The notes below the pieces were generated by a model. That model did not search any database and was not told the origin of the DNA. It saw only the letters and a list, made by a program, of their open reading frames with translations. Positions 7,445-17,456 of a stretch of 64,000 nucleotides of DNA are shown here, piece after piece. The first letter of the stretch is position 1; every line of letters starts with the position of its first letter. The stretch comes from an uncultured Collinsella sp. (GTDB lineage: Bacteria > Actinomycetota > Coriobacteriia > Coriobacteriales > Coriobacteriaceae), in assembly GCA_958445895.1 (NCBI GenBank), contig CAUCTV010000002.1, forward strand, positions 1 through 64,000, written 5' to 3'. Position numbers and translations under genes: made by a program.

Positions 7445-9310
7445 ATGACAAATGACTATCGCCGCGGTTCCGATGGGGGCCGCGGTTCTGGACGTCCCTC
7501 GTCGCGGGGACGTTCTGGTTATCAAGGAACGGGTCGGCAATCTTACAACGCCGGGCGGTCCCGTGGCAACGACCCGGCGTCGCGACTTCGCGGCTCGGGC
7601 GGCCCTCAAGTGCATAACACCAGGTCGCGCAAGAGCTCGTCGACCGAATGGCTCACAGGCACGCCTCTGCCTCGCCGCAAAGCCGTCATGGGATTCATTG
7701 GGTTTGGCTTGGGCTTGGGCGTCTTTCGCCTTGCCGACTATCAAATTGTCGAAGCCGATAAACTGCGCGAGCGTGCCGATGCGCGTCGCCTGCTTGCGCA
7801 GACCCTCTATGCCAAACGTGGCACCATCTACGACCGCAACGGTAACGTGCTGGCGTCGTCGGTCGAATGTCGCAATATCGCCGTGAACCCGCAGCTTGTC
7901 GAGGATGTTGACAAGACGGTGTCGGCGCTGGTCAAGGCAACTGGAATCGATAAAAAGACCTGCCGCAAGCTCGTCGAGTCCGATGGCACCTGGGTGTATA
8001 TCAAGCGCCAGGTGGACGAAGACGATGCTGCGGCGCTGGAGAAGAAGAACCTGCCCGGCGTGCTTTTTGAGCAGGCCATGAAGCGCGTATATCCATACGG
8101 CAATCTGGCATCGCAGGTGCTGGGTGTAGTGAATGTAGACAACGACGGCTTGACGGGTCTCGAAAAGCAATACAACAAGCTTCTGACCGGCACGAACGGT
8201 TCTCTCGTGCGCGAGCGCGCGAGGGACGGCAGCTATATCGCGGGCGGTGCCTATAAAAAGGTGGCTGCGGTCGACGGCGTTGACATCGTGACGACGCTCG
8301 ACGTCAATATCCAGCGTGCGGCCGAGGATGCCCTGGCAGAGGCAGTTGAGAAGACTAAGGCCAAGAACGGCTCGGCTTTGGTCACCGACCCCACGACTGG
8401 TGAAATTCTCGCCGCCTGCTCGTACCCGACCTACGACCAGACCGATCTGGAGAACGCCAAGACCGAGGATATGAACTTGCGCCTGGTCACCGACGCCTAC
8501 GAGCCCGGCTCGGTCTTTAAGACGCTCGTGGCGGGCGCCGGCTTCGACTTGGGCGTAGTGCGATCGAGTACGTCGTTTGAGGTACCGGCGAGCATCAAGG
8601 TGGGCGACGATACCGTCACCGATGCCGACAAGCGCGATTATTCCATGACCATGGATGTGCGCGAGATGATGCGCCGTTCGTCCAACGTGGGCTTTGTCCT
8701 GGTGGGGCGCAAGATCGGTGCCGACGACTTTGCCGCCTATGTGGACAAGTGGGGCATAGGTCACAGCTCCGGTGTCGATTTTCCGGGCGAGAGCCTGGGC
8801 ATCGTCAAGGAGCGTGACCAGTATGACGGCGCCACGCTGGGCTCGATGAGCTTTGGACAGGCGCTGTCTGTCTCTCCGATTGAGATCGCACGTGCCGTGG
8901 GCGGCATCGCCAACGGCGGCGTGATGATGACCCCGCACTTCTATAAGTCCAGCAAAGGCGACGAGAAGGACTGGGGCGAAGGCGAGCGTGCGATTTCGGA
9001 GGACGCCGCATCCCAGGTGACATCGTGCATGCAGACGGTCGTGTCCGAAGGCACGGGCGTTGGCGGCGCAGTTGACGGCTATGACGTGGCGGGCAAGACC
9101 GGTACGGCCGAACGAGCCGACGAGAACGGCGGCTACCTTAAGGAGAACTACATGTCGTCCTTTATGGGCTTTGCGCCGGCACAATCGCCCAAGGTGCTGT
9201 GCTATATCACGCTCGACGGAACGCCGAGCGGCTCAGATGCCGCTGCGGTGCCGTTCCAGTCCATTATGGCCAACGCGCTCGACGTGTTGGGTATCCCGCA
9301 CACGAGGTAG
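7445..9310 (+). CDS. ftsI: Division-specific peptidoglycan transpeptidase (class B PBP, FtsI/PBP3-like)
   Basis: 621 residues: a basic Gly/Arg/Ser-rich cytoplasmic tail (1-75), one membrane helix (about 78-95), a PBP dimerisation domain, then the transpeptidase domain with Ser356 in SVFK, the SSN triad 412-414 and KTGT at 551-554. Cross-links septal peptidoglycan together with FtsW, encoded six genes downstream in the same transcript. No PASTA repeats are present. The Gly/Arg/Ser-rich N-terminus is longer than in E. coli and could be disordered. 17 bases separate it from ftsL. Confidence 0.92.
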   Translation: MTNDYRRGSDGGRGSGRPSSRGRSGYQGTGRQSYNAGRSRGNDPASRLRGSGGPQVHNTRSRKSSSTEWLTGTPLPRRKAVMGFIGFGLGLGVFRLADYQIVEADKLRERADARRLLAQTLYAKRGTIYDRNGNVLASSVECRNIAVNPQLVEDVDKTVSALVKATGIDKKTCRKLVESDGTWVYIKRQVDEDDAAALEKKNLPGVLFEQAMKRVYPYGNLASQVLGVVNVDNDGLTGLEKQYNKLLTGTNGSLVRERARDGSYIAGGAYKKVAAVDGVDIVTTLDVNIQRAAEDALAEAVEKTKAKNGSALVTDPTTGEILAACSYPTYDQTDLENAKTEDMNLRLVTDAYEPGSVFKTLVAGAGFDLGVVRSSTSFEVPASIKVGDDTVTDADKRDYSMTMDVREMMRRSSNVGFVLVGRKIGADDFAAYVDKWGIGHSSGVDFPGESLGIVKERDQYDGATLGSMSFGQALSVSPIEIARAVGGIANGGVMMTPHFYKSSKGDEKDWGEGERAISEDAASQVTSCMQTVVSEGTGVGGAVDGYDVAGKTGTAERADENGGYLKENYMSSFMGFAPAQSPKVLCYITLDGTPSGSDAAAVPFQSIMANALDVLGIPHTR

Positions 9311-9437
9311 GGGGTTACAATCTTTGGGGCGTGGTTTGTTGTCCCATATGAGGGGTGTTCACATGCCCTGCACCACGCATGCGCGGCGCTGGGATACAAT
9401 ACGCCGATAGCATTATTAGGTTTACAGGGGAGCTGCA

Positions 9438-10862
9438 ATGATAGAGATCGCCGTCAACAACCTCGCGGCCGCAACAGGGGCCCGAACCGTGACGGGAGAA
9501 GCCGATCGGGTATGCCGCGGGTGCGTTATCGACTCGCGCCAGGTCGAGGAAGGGACGATTTTCGTCGCCTTTCCCGGTGAAAACGTCGACGGCAATGATT
9601 TTGCTTCCCGTGCCGTCCAGTCGGGTGCCGGCGCCGTCGTGATGACGCGTGAGCCCGAGGCCGAGCTGGTCTTGCTGGCGCAGGACAGGGGCTGTGCCAT
9701 CTTGCTGACCGATGATCCCGAGGAGTTTCTGCTGCGTTTGGCGCACGCGTACCGCCTGGAGCTTGGCTGCCTGGTCGTTGGTATTACCGGTTCCATCGGC
9801 AAGACGACGACCAAGGACGTGCTCGCCGCTGTGCTCGCCAAGCGCTATCGCGTCTGGGCCACCAAGGGCAATTTCAATAACCTGATCGGCATGCCGCTCA
9901 CGGTGCTTTCCGCTCCGGCCGATACCGAGGTCCTGGTGCTCGAGATGGGCATGAACCATTTCCACGAGATTGAGCGCCTGTCCCAGTCCGCCAATCCCAA
10001 CCTTGCCATCGTGAGCAAGATCGGCACCTCTCACATCGGCATTTTGGGCAGCCGCGAGAACATCGCCCGCGCTAAGGCCGAGATTGTCCAGGGTATGTGC
10101 GCCGCCGGCGACTTCTTGCCGCTGCTGGTTTTGGGCGGTGAGGACGACTTTACGCCGTTCATTCGCGATACGTTCGCCCAGCCTGCTGGTATCGATGTGA
10201 TGCTGGCAGGCGTCTCGGACGATGATGAGGTCCGTGCCCGCGACGTTCGAGCTGATGACGAGGGCCGTCCGGTCTTTACTCTCGATTTTGGTCAGGGCGA
10301 GACAATCGATACCATGCTTGCCATCCCCGGCGTGCAGTCCGTTCCGAATGCCGTTAAGGCCGCCGCGGTTGCCTATCGCCTGGGCGTGACGCCCGAGCAG
10401 ATCGATGCTGCCTTTAGGGGCCTCACGATCACCGGTCACCGCCAGGAGATCAAACGCGCCAAGAGCGGTGCCCGCGTCATTGACGATTCCTATAACGCCA
10501 GCGCCGAATCCATGGCTGCTGGCCTCGATCTACTGTGTTCGCTTTCCTGCACGGGGTCTCGCATGGCGATCTTGGGCGAGATGGGCGAGATGGGCGATGA
10601 GGCTCCTCGCATGCATGAACTCGTGGGCGCCTATGCCGCCGCCAAGAAGCTCGACATGCTGGCGTGCGTCGGCGGCGAGCTGGCCCAGCTTATGGCCGAT
10701 GCCGCGCGCATGATGGGCATGGACGAGGACCGCATCCAGGTGTTCTCCGATTATCAGCAGGTGCTCGACCGCATGGGCGGCGCGCTTGAAAAACATGATG
10801 TTGTACTGGTCAAGGGTTCCCGCTTTGTTGAGCTCGACCGCTTTGTGGAAGGTGTGTGCTAG
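9438..10862 (+). CDS. murF: UDP-N-acetylmuramoyl-tripeptide--D-alanyl-D-alanine ligase
   Basis: 474-residue Mur ligase that adds D-Ala-D-Ala to the muramoyl tripeptide in the cytoplasm. The ATP loop GITGSIGKTTTKD has Lys122; KGNFNNLIG and LEMGMNHFHEI follow, then the C-terminal domain with DDSYNASAESM. Ribosome site GGGGAGC is seven bases before the ATG. The expected neighbour murE is missing: 127 gene-free bases separate it from ftsI, with a TACAAT (9395-9400) that might be an internal -10 box. Confidence 0.95.
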   Translation: MIEIAVNNLAAATGARTVTGEADRVCRGCVIDSRQVEEGTIFVAFPGENVDGNDFASRAVQSGAGAVVMTREPEAELVLLAQDRGCAILLTDDPEEFLLRLAHAYRLELGCLVVGITGSIGKTTTKDVLAAVLAKRYRVWATKGNFNNLIGMPLTVLSAPADTEVLVLEMGMNHFHEIERLSQSANPNLAIVSKIGTSHIGILGSRENIARAKAEIVQGMCAAGDFLPLLVLGGEDDFTPFIRDTFAQPAGIDVMLAGVSDDDEVRARDVRADDEGRPVFTLDFGQGETIDTMLAIPGVQSVPNAVKAAAVAYRLGVTPEQIDAAFRGLTITGHRQEIKRAKSGARVIDDSYNASAESMAAGLDLLCSLSCTGSRMAILGEMGEMGDEAPRMHELVGAYAAAKKLDMLACVGGELAQLMADAARMMGMDEDRIQVFSDYQQVLDRMGGALEKHDVVLVKGSRFVELDRFVEGVC

Positions 10863-10865
10863 CCC

Positions 10866-11885
10866 ATGTTCGGCAATCCCTCGTATCCAACGTATCAGGC
10901 TTTTTTGGGGCTTGGCATCGCCGCTGCCATTGCGCTGCTGCTCATGCCGTGGTGGATCAAGCTACTCAAGGTCGAGGGTATCGGCCAGCAGGTTCGTGCC
11001 GACGGCCCCAAGCGTCATTTGGTTAAGCAGGGAACGCCCACCATGGGTGGTGTTGTCATCCTCGTCGCGATCTCGCTGACCTGCCTGCTGATGGGCAAGC
11101 TCACCACCGAGCTCGTGCTCGTGCTCCTCGCCACGCTGGCAACCGGCGTGCTGGGCCTGATCGACGACCTGACCTCCGTTACGCATGGGCGCTCGCTCGG
11201 CCTGACGCCTCATGCCAAGATGATCGGCCTCACCATTATCTGTGTCACCTTTACGGTACTTGCCGTCAACTGGTGCGGCGTCGCCCCCGAGATTCGTTTT
11301 CCCGGTGGGTTGACGATCGACCTTGGCGTGCTTTCGACTACCATCTGCGGCTATTCGTTCCCGTGGCTCTATATTGTCTTTTGCTGGCTGATGATTGCCG
11401 GTCTTTCTAATGCCGTGAACCTGACCGATGGCCTTGACGGTCTTGCTGGTGGCACCTCCATGATCGCCATGCTCGCCATGGCTGCCATGGCGTTTTTGCA
11501 CGGAGACGTGAACCTGTCCATCTTTTGCACCGCGTGTGCCGGTGCCTGCTTGGGCTTTCTGTGGTTCAACTGCTATCCGGCGAGCATCTTTATGGGCGAT
11601 ACCGGCTCGCTTGCCCTGGGCGCCGCGTTTGCCTGCACGTCCATCATGACCAACACCGAGGTCGTCTCCCTCATCATCGGCGGCCTGTTTATCGTTGAGA
11701 CCCTGTCGGTCATGATTCAGGTTGTCTACTTCCACTTTACGCACAAGCGTGTCTTCCTTATGGCGCCCATCCATCATCATTTCGAAAAGAAGGGCTGGGC
11801 CGAGACCAAGGTCGTCATCCGTTTTTGGATTATCGCTGCGGCCTTTGGTGCCGTTGGCCTTGCTTTGTTCTTCCAGTTGGGATAG
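10866..11885 (+). CDS. mraY: Phospho-N-acetylmuramoyl-pentapeptide-transferase
   Basis: Ten-helix membrane enzyme (339 residues) that makes lipid I from UDP-MurNAc-pentapeptide and undecaprenyl phosphate. Characteristic signatures: GTPTMGG, LIDDLTSV, NLTDGLDGLAGG, FMGDTGSLALG and the cytoplasmic HHHFE loop (PIHHHFEKKGWAE). The ATG lies three bases after the murF stop, implying translational coupling. Confidence 0.97.
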   Translation: MFGNPSYPTYQAFLGLGIAAAIALLLMPWWIKLLKVEGIGQQVRADGPKRHLVKQGTPTMGGVVILVAISLTCLLMGKLTTELVLVLLATLATGVLGLIDDLTSVTHGRSLGLTPHAKMIGLTIICVTFTVLAVNWCGVAPEIRFPGGLTIDLGVLSTTICGYSFPWLYIVFCWLMIAGLSNAVNLTDGLDGLAGGTSMIAMLAMAAMAFLHGDVNLSIFCTACAGACLGFLWFNCYPASIFMGDTGSLALGAAFACTSIMTNTEVVSLIIGGLFIVETLSVMIQVVYFHFTHKRVFLMAPIHHHFEKKGWAETKVVIRFWIIAAAFGAVGLALFFQLG

Positions 11886-11894
11886 TGGTCTTTC

Positions 11895-13301
11895 ATGCCT
11901 CTTGCTGATGTCTTTAGCCTGCTCGTTTTGGGTCAGGGCAAATCCGGTCTCGATGTCGCCCGCTGGGCGCTGGCACATCCCGAGCGCGTAAGTGCCGTTA
12001 CCGTGTATGGCGGCGGCACCTCTGAGCCCAATGACGCCACGCGTGCGCTCGAGGCTGCTGGTGCGTCGTTTGTCTATGGGACCGAACAGGTCGAGGGCGC
12101 CTATGACGTATGCGTGACGTGCCCGGGCATCTCGGAGTTCTCGGGCTTCTTTAAGGCCGGGCGCGAGCATGCCGCCCAGATTATGGGTGAGCCCGAGTTT
12201 GCCTATCGCCTGTCGCCCGATAACTGGATTGCCATCACGGGCACCAACGGCAAAACGACCACCACGTCGCTGACTGATTATCTGCTCAAGGCTGCCGGCG
12301 AGGCCAGCGTTGCTGTCGGCAACATCGGCGAGCCGCCGGTCAACGAGATTGACGGCCGAGCCCACAACGAGTGGTTTGTGGCTGAGCTCTCGAGCTATCA
12401 GATCGCTACGACCACCGAGCTCCACCCGCGCGTGGCGGTGCTGCTCAACATCACTCCCGACCACTTGGGCTGGCATAAGAGCCATAAGAACTACGCGCTT
12501 GCCAAGGTCAAACTGTTTGACAATATGGTCGATGACGATCTGGCGGTTGTCGACGTCGAAGACGCCGGCATTCACGAGTTCGATGAGTACATCTACACGC
12601 CGGGTCGTCGCATCTGCAAGGTCGCTTTTGACGAGCCCGAGGGCGAGGATGCCGCCTTTGTGCGCGACGGCAAGATGGTCGTGCGCCTGAAGGGCGTCGA
12701 GACCCCGCTCATCGCTGCATCCGAGCTCAAGATCTCGGGCCATCACAATGTCATCAATGCCTTATGTGCCGCCACGGCTGCCCTGGCAGTCGGTGCCGAT
12801 GTCGATGGCGTCTGCCGCGGTCTGGCCTCGTTCCAGCCGCTCGAGCACCGCGTGGAGCCGTGTGGCGAGATTGACGGCGTGCGCTACGTCAACGATTCCA
12901 AGGCGACCAACACCGATGCGGTCGAGAAGGCACTGACGGCATTTCCCGATGACGATGTGATCTTGCTGCTCGGCGGCCACGATAAGGGCACGCCGCTCAC
13001 GGACTTCGCGCGCGTCGTTATGGATAACGTACGCTCGGTCGTCTGCTTTGGCGATGCACGCGAGCGCTTCACCGCCGCTATGGACGAGGCCGATGTCGAT
13101 GGCGATGTGGATATCGCCCAGGCGGATGACCTACGCGACGCCGTGGACGTCGCCCGTTCGCTGTCGAGCCGTGGTGACGTGATCTTACTTTCTCCTGCCT
13201 GCTCTTCGTTCGATGAGTTCTCGGGCTATGAGGAGCGCGGCCGCGTGTTTAAGGACTACGTGGCCCAGCTTGCCGCTGCAGCGAAATCACAAATGGAATA
13301 G
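11895..13301 (+). CDS. murD: UDP-N-acetylmuramoylalanine--D-glutamate ligase
   Basis: 468-residue Mur ligase that adds D-Glu to UDP-MurNAc-L-Ala. ATP loop ITGTNGKTTTTS with Lys120; downstream AELSSYQI, NITPDHLGWH and VNDSKATNTDAV are the usual murD blocks. Nine bases after mraY; ftsW follows after eight bases. Confidence 0.96.
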   Translation: MPLADVFSLLVLGQGKSGLDVARWALAHPERVSAVTVYGGGTSEPNDATRALEAAGASFVYGTEQVEGAYDVCVTCPGISEFSGFFKAGREHAAQIMGEPEFAYRLSPDNWIAITGTNGKTTTTSLTDYLLKAAGEASVAVGNIGEPPVNEIDGRAHNEWFVAELSSYQIATTTELHPRVAVLLNITPDHLGWHKSHKNYALAKVKLFDNMVDDDLAVVDVEDAGIHEFDEYIYTPGRRICKVAFDEPEGEDAAFVRDGKMVVRLKGVETPLIAASELKISGHHNVINALCAATAALAVGADVDGVCRGLASFQPLEHRVEPCGEIDGVRYVNDSKATNTDAVEKALTAFPDDDVILLLGGHDKGTPLTDFARVVMDNVRSVVCFGDARERFTAAMDEADVDGDVDIAQADDLRDAVDVARSLSSRGDVILLSPACSSFDEFSGYEERGRVFKDYVAQLAAAAKSQME

Positions 13302-13309
13302 GGGTTGCG

Positions 13310-14830
13310 GTGAGAGAGGAGAGCCCCCGACAAGGTATGAGGAGGCCCGACTCGGACCGTGCTTCCTCGCGGCGCATAACACCGCGTTCCGGCCGCGGCG
13401 GGCAGTCGTTTAGCGAACGCTATATTGCCGGCGTTCCCGCCCGTATCATGCGCCCCCGTTTGATATTCATGGCCTGCTTGTTTACCTTGGTGTGCTTTGG
13501 CCTGCTGATGGTGTACTCGGCGTCTTCGGTCGAGGCGCTGCACGAGAATGGCTCGGCGACGTTTTTTTTGGGTCGACAGGCCGCGTTTGCCGTGGTCGGT
13601 GTTCTAGCGCTGATTGCCATCGTGCGCGTTTTGCCGGACAGCTGGTTTGGGGAGGATGTGCTCAGGATCTTCCTCATCGGCATGATAGGGCTACTGCTTC
13701 TGGTGTTCTTGGTGGGCAGCGGCAGCCGTGGCGCCACGCGCTGGCTCAACATCGCCGGTATTCAGTTCCAGCCTTCTGAGTTTTTGAAGCCATTTGCCAT
13801 TGCGTATTCGGCCATCATGCTTGATCGCTTCTTTTCGCCCGGTGGCAACATCAACGAATTCCTTCGCAAGATGGGCATCTACCTGGGCATTTCGCTCTTT
13901 CTGATCTTTATCCAGCCCGATTTCGGTACCGTCCTGATCATCCTGTTGACCCTCATGTGCATGGCGTTGTTTGCGGGTCTCGACCCCAGATTTATCATCG
14001 GCGTGCTAATCTTCGGCATTCTCGTGATCGTGATTGCACTTGTCGCAGAGCCGTACCGTATGGTGCGTATTCAGGTTGCCTTGAACCCTTGGGCCGACGA
14101 GTATGGTGACGGCTATCAGGCCACGCTTGCCATCATGGCCTTTGCCTCGGGCGGTCTGTTCGGCCGTGGCATCGGCAACTCAACCATGAAGTACTCGTAT
14201 CTGCCCGAGGCGCACAATGACTACATCCTGGCCATCATTGGCGAGGAAGTCGGCTTTGTCGGAACCGTGCTGTTCTTCTTGGTGTTTGCGATGCTGATCT
14301 ACTCGGCGTTTCGCATTGCCGAGCAGGCGACCGATCGTCGGGGCGCGCTTATGGCGTCTGGCTCCGCGGTCATTCTCGCGGTGCAGTTTTTGATTAACGC
14401 GTTGGGCATCCTCAACGTGTTTCCCATGACGGGCAAACCGTTGCCGTTTATTAGCTACGGCGGTTCATCGATTATTGTGTCGCTTATGCTTGCCGGTCTG
14501 ATCCTGCGCGTTTCGTACGAGAGCGCCCGTCGCGATGAGTACGACCGTCGCCGCGAGAGCTTTGCCGTTATGGATGAGAGTACCGCCGGCGTAGCCCATG
14601 TGCGCGGTGAACGACCTTCGCGTAGCGGCTTTACCGTTCTGGATGGTTCTACATCCGAGCCGGCAGCTCGTCCACGTCCGCGGACGGCTCCGCAAGGTCG
14701 TCCTCAGCGCCCCAGCCCTCGCAGCGCGGGCGGCGGATATAATCGAATCGATTTGAACTCGGACCCGTCGGCGCGTCTACGCACCGACGACCAGGGACCG
14801 CGTGTACGAAGGGACTACCATGACCGATAA
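13310..14830 (+). CDS. ftsW: SEDS peptidoglycan glycosyltransferase FtsW
   Basis: 506 residues: basic N-terminal tail, then about ten membrane helices from residue 44 on, then a long hydrophilic C-terminal tail (about 405-506) rich in Arg/Pro/Ser. SEDS signatures include LNIAGIQFQPSEFLK and NVFPMTGKPLPFISYGGSS. Works with FtsI at the septum. The GTG at 13310 has AGGGG close upstream; an in-frame ATG at 13337 is possible. The C-terminal tail, about 100 residues, is longer than in E. coli and reminiscent of the actinobacterial tail that contacts other divisome proteins (inference). Overlaps murG by 11 bases. Confidence 0.93.
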   Translation: MREESPRQGMRRPDSDRASSRRITPRSGRGGQSFSERYIAGVPARIMRPRLIFMACLFTLVCFGLLMVYSASSVEALHENGSATFFLGRQAAFAVVGVLALIAIVRVLPDSWFGEDVLRIFLIGMIGLLLLVFLVGSGSRGATRWLNIAGIQFQPSEFLKPFAIAYSAIMLDRFFSPGGNINEFLRKMGIYLGISLFLIFIQPDFGTVLIILLTLMCMALFAGLDPRFIIGVLIFGILVIVIALVAEPYRMVRIQVALNPWADEYGDGYQATLAIMAFASGGLFGRGIGNSTMKYSYLPEAHNDYILAIIGEEVGFVGTVLFFLVFAMLIYSAFRIAEQATDRRGALMASGSAVILAVQFLINALGILNVFPMTGKPLPFISYGGSSIIVSLMLAGLILRVSYESARRDEYDRRRESFAVMDESTAGVAHVRGERPSRSGFTVLDGSTSEPAARPRPRTAPQGRPQRPSPRSAGGGYNRIDLNSDPSARLRTDDQGPRVRRDYHDR

Positions 14831-15935
14831 GATGACCGTTGCTATTGCAGCCGGCGGCACGGCAGGACACATCAACCCCGCGCTCGCCTTGGCCGAAGAA
14901 CTGCGTGACCGTGGCCACCACGTTGTGTTCGTGGGCCAGTCGCGCAAGCTCGAGGGTCGTTTGGTCCCCGAGGCTGGGTTTGATTTTGTGCCCATTACGG
15001 TCACGGGCTTCGACCGCTCCCGTCCTTGGACGGCGCTGACCTCGCTGTGGCGTGTCAATAAGGCCAAGCGTGCGCTCACCAGTCATTTCTCAAAGGTCGG
15101 CAAGCCCGATGCCGCCATCGGTTTTGGTGCCTATGTCGAGGTTCCGCTGCTGGGGTGGTGCAAGGGCGCAGGCGTTCCGTATCTGCTGCATGAGCAGAAC
15201 TCTGTTCCGGGCCTGGCCAACAAGATGATGAACTCCCACGCCGCCCGCGTGTGCATCTCGGTGCCGGCAGCGCGTTCGGTCTTTGAGCGCGAAGGTGACC
15301 CTGACCACGTGCTCATGACCGGCAACCCCGTACGTCGCTCGGTGATCGAGGGCGATCGCGCTCGCGGCCGCAAGGCACTTGGCGTTCCCGAGGACGCTAC
15401 GCTGCTGCTCGTCTTTGGCGGTTCACTCGGCGCCCAGCACCTCAACGAGCGCGTGGCTTCGCTCAAAAACGAGCTGCTTTCGCGCAAGAACCTCTATGTG
15501 TTGCATTCGACGGGTGCCGACGGCTTTGAGGAGACCGAGCGCGCTTTGGCGCTGACGCTCGAGGAGGCGAAGCGTTACCGCGTCCAGCCTTACATCGACA
15601 ACATGGGCGACATGCTGGCTGCTGCCGATTTGGTGCTATCGCGTTCGGGAGCATCGAGCGTGGCCGAGATCGCTGCGCTCGCCGTGCCTTCGGTGCTCGT
15701 GCCGTACCCGCATGCGACGGCCGACCACCAAACCACCAATGCCCGTTATCTGGTCGACGCCGGGGCCGGCGTGCTCTGCGCCGATGCCGATATCGACGGT
15801 TCTGCCTTTGCCGATGAGCTGCTGCACCTGGTCGATGACGCGGCGGCGCGCGACGCCATGCGTCAGGCGGCGCGTGGTCTGGCTCAGGATAGAGCCGCCG
15901 CTCTTCTGGCGGATGCAGTAGAGGGTTTGCGTTAG
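14820..15935 (+). CDS. murG: UDP-N-acetylglucosamine--lipid I N-acetylglucosamine transferase
   Basis: Peripheral membrane glycosyltransferase (371 residues) that turns lipid I into lipid II. Glycine-rich loop IAAGGTAGHINPA at the N-terminus, LHEQNSVPGLANK in the middle, and SRSGASSVAEIAAL plus PYPHATADHQ in the C-terminal donor-binding domain. The ATG at 14820 overlaps the end of ftsW and has GAAGGGA eight bases upstream; an in-frame GTG at 14802 is less likely. A gap of about 97 bases before murC leaves room for an internal promoter. Confidence 0.95.
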   Translation: MTDKMTVAIAAGGTAGHINPALALAEELRDRGHHVVFVGQSRKLEGRLVPEAGFDFVPITVTGFDRSRPWTALTSLWRVNKAKRALTSHFSKVGKPDAAIGFGAYVEVPLLGWCKGAGVPYLLHEQNSVPGLANKMMNSHAARVCISVPAARSVFEREGDPDHVLMTGNPVRRSVIEGDRARGRKALGVPEDATLLLVFGGSLGAQHLNERVASLKNELLSRKNLYVLHSTGADGFEETERALALTLEEAKRYRVQPYIDNMGDMLAAADLVLSRSGASSVAEIAALAVPSVLVPYPHATADHQTTNARYLVDAGAGVLCADADIDGSAFADELLHLVDDAAARDAMRQAARGLAQDRAAALLADAVEGLR

Positions 15936-16032
15936 TTAGACGGGATATCTTCGGTCGCCCTCGCGCTGATGCGGTAGGTGCGGTACAGTTAACGGGTTAC
16001 AGGCAGTGTTTACGCAAGGAGTACACGAGCAC

Positions 16033-17451
16033 ATGGCTGATTCCCAGACTGCAACCTCCGCGCCCGAGTTTAAGAGCGCCCACTTTATCGGTATCGGCGG
16101 CGCCGGCATGAGCGGCATCGCCCTCGTTCTGCACGAGCGCGGTTATGCCGTTACCGGCTCCGACCTTAAGACGTCACGTTATATCCGCCAGCTTACCCGC
16201 GCTGGTGTGAAGGTGCATGTGGGCCATGAGGCCGCCACGATCGACGAGGTCAAGCCCGACGTGGTTGTTGTCTCCACCGCTATTCCGGAGTCCAACCCTG
16301 AACTCGTGCGCGCTCGCGAGCTTGGTATTCCCGTGTGGCCCCGTGCCAAGATGCTCTCTGCTTTGGGTCACGGCTACACCACCGTCGCTGTTGCCGGCAC
16401 GCATGGCAAGACCACCACGTCTTCGATGTGTGCCACCATGCTCGACCGCATGGGTCTGGATCCGAGCTTCCTGATCGGTGGCATCGTCGAGGGCTATGAC
16501 ACGAACGGCAAGAACGGCTCGGGCGACTACTTTGTCGCCGAGGCCGACGAGTCCGACAGCTCCTTCCTGTTCCTGAACCCCAACGTAGTCATTGTGACCA
16601 ACGTCGAGGCCGACCACCTCGATCACTACTCGGGTATCGAGGAGATCGAGGCAACTTTCGCCAAATTCATGAGCCTGGTGGGCGAGGACGGCACCGTCAT
16701 CGTCTGCGGTGAGGACCCGCATCTGGTCGAGCTCGCCAAGTCGACGGGCCGTCACGTGCTTTCCTACGGCTTTGCCGAGAGCAACGACATCGTCTGCATG
16801 CACCCGGATGTCAAGGGCATCCAGAGTGACTTTATCGTTCGCTTTGAGGACGGCACTGAGCGCGCTGTGGAGATCAAGAGCAATCCCGGTCGCCACAACA
16901 TGCTCAACGCCACGGCGGTGCTCACCGTCGCCCATGTCCTGGGCCTTGACATCGACGCCGCCGCCAAGGCGCTCTCGAGCTTTGAGGGCGTCCGCCGTCG
17001 CTTTACCCACGTGGGCGATATCGATGGCATCACCGTGGTCGATGATTACGGCCATCACCCCACCGAGATCAAGGCGACGCTTGCTGCCGCTTCCTCGCTG
17101 GGCTACAAGCACGTCGATGTCGTGTTCCAGCCGCACCGCTATTCGCGCCTGCAGGCCCTGTGCGACGACTTTGCCGATGCATTTGCCAATGCCGATAAAC
17201 TGCTGCTGATTGATGTGTTCTCGGCTGGCGAGATGCCCATTCCGGGTGTCACCTCTAAGATGCTCGCCGATACCGTGCGCGCCAAGCATCCTGGCAAGGA
17301 GGTCGTGTACTGCTCCAGCCGTCTTGAGCTCAATCAGGAGCTCGAGCAGATGGTGGGCGAGGGCGACCTGCTGCTCACCATGGGTGCCGGCGACGTTACG
17401 ACCGTCGGTCCCGAGTTTATCGAGTATCTGACTGCCAAGAAAGACGCTTAA
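16033..17451 (+). CDS. murC: UDP-N-acetylmuramate--L-alanine ligase
   Basis: 472-residue Mur ligase that adds L-Ala to UDP-MurNAc. N-terminal dinucleotide-type fold FIGIGGAGMSGIA, ATP loop AGTHGKTTTSS with Lys126, ADESDSSF, NVEADHLDHY and DDYGHHPTEI all match murC. The ATG at 16033 is chosen, with AAGGAG 11 bases before it; an in-frame GTG at 16006 is the alternative. murB follows after five bases. Confidence 0.96.
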   Translation: MADSQTATSAPEFKSAHFIGIGGAGMSGIALVLHERGYAVTGSDLKTSRYIRQLTRAGVKVHVGHEAATIDEVKPDVVVVSTAIPESNPELVRARELGIPVWPRAKMLSALGHGYTTVAVAGTHGKTTTSSMCATMLDRMGLDPSFLIGGIVEGYDTNGKNGSGDYFVAEADESDSSFLFLNPNVVIVTNVEADHLDHYSGIEEIEATFAKFMSLVGEDGTVIVCGEDPHLVELAKSTGRHVLSYGFAESNDIVCMHPDVKGIQSDFIVRFEDGTERAVEIKSNPGRHNMLNATAVLTVAHVLGLDIDAAAKALSSFEGVRRRFTHVGDIDGITVVDDYGHHPTEIKATLAAASSLGYKHVDVVFQPHRYSRLQALCDDFADAFANADKLLLIDVFSAGEMPIPGVTSKMLADTVRAKHPGKEVVYCSSRLELNQELEQMVGEGDLLLTMGAGDVTTVGPEFIEYLTAKKDA

Positions 17452-17456
17452 GTCTA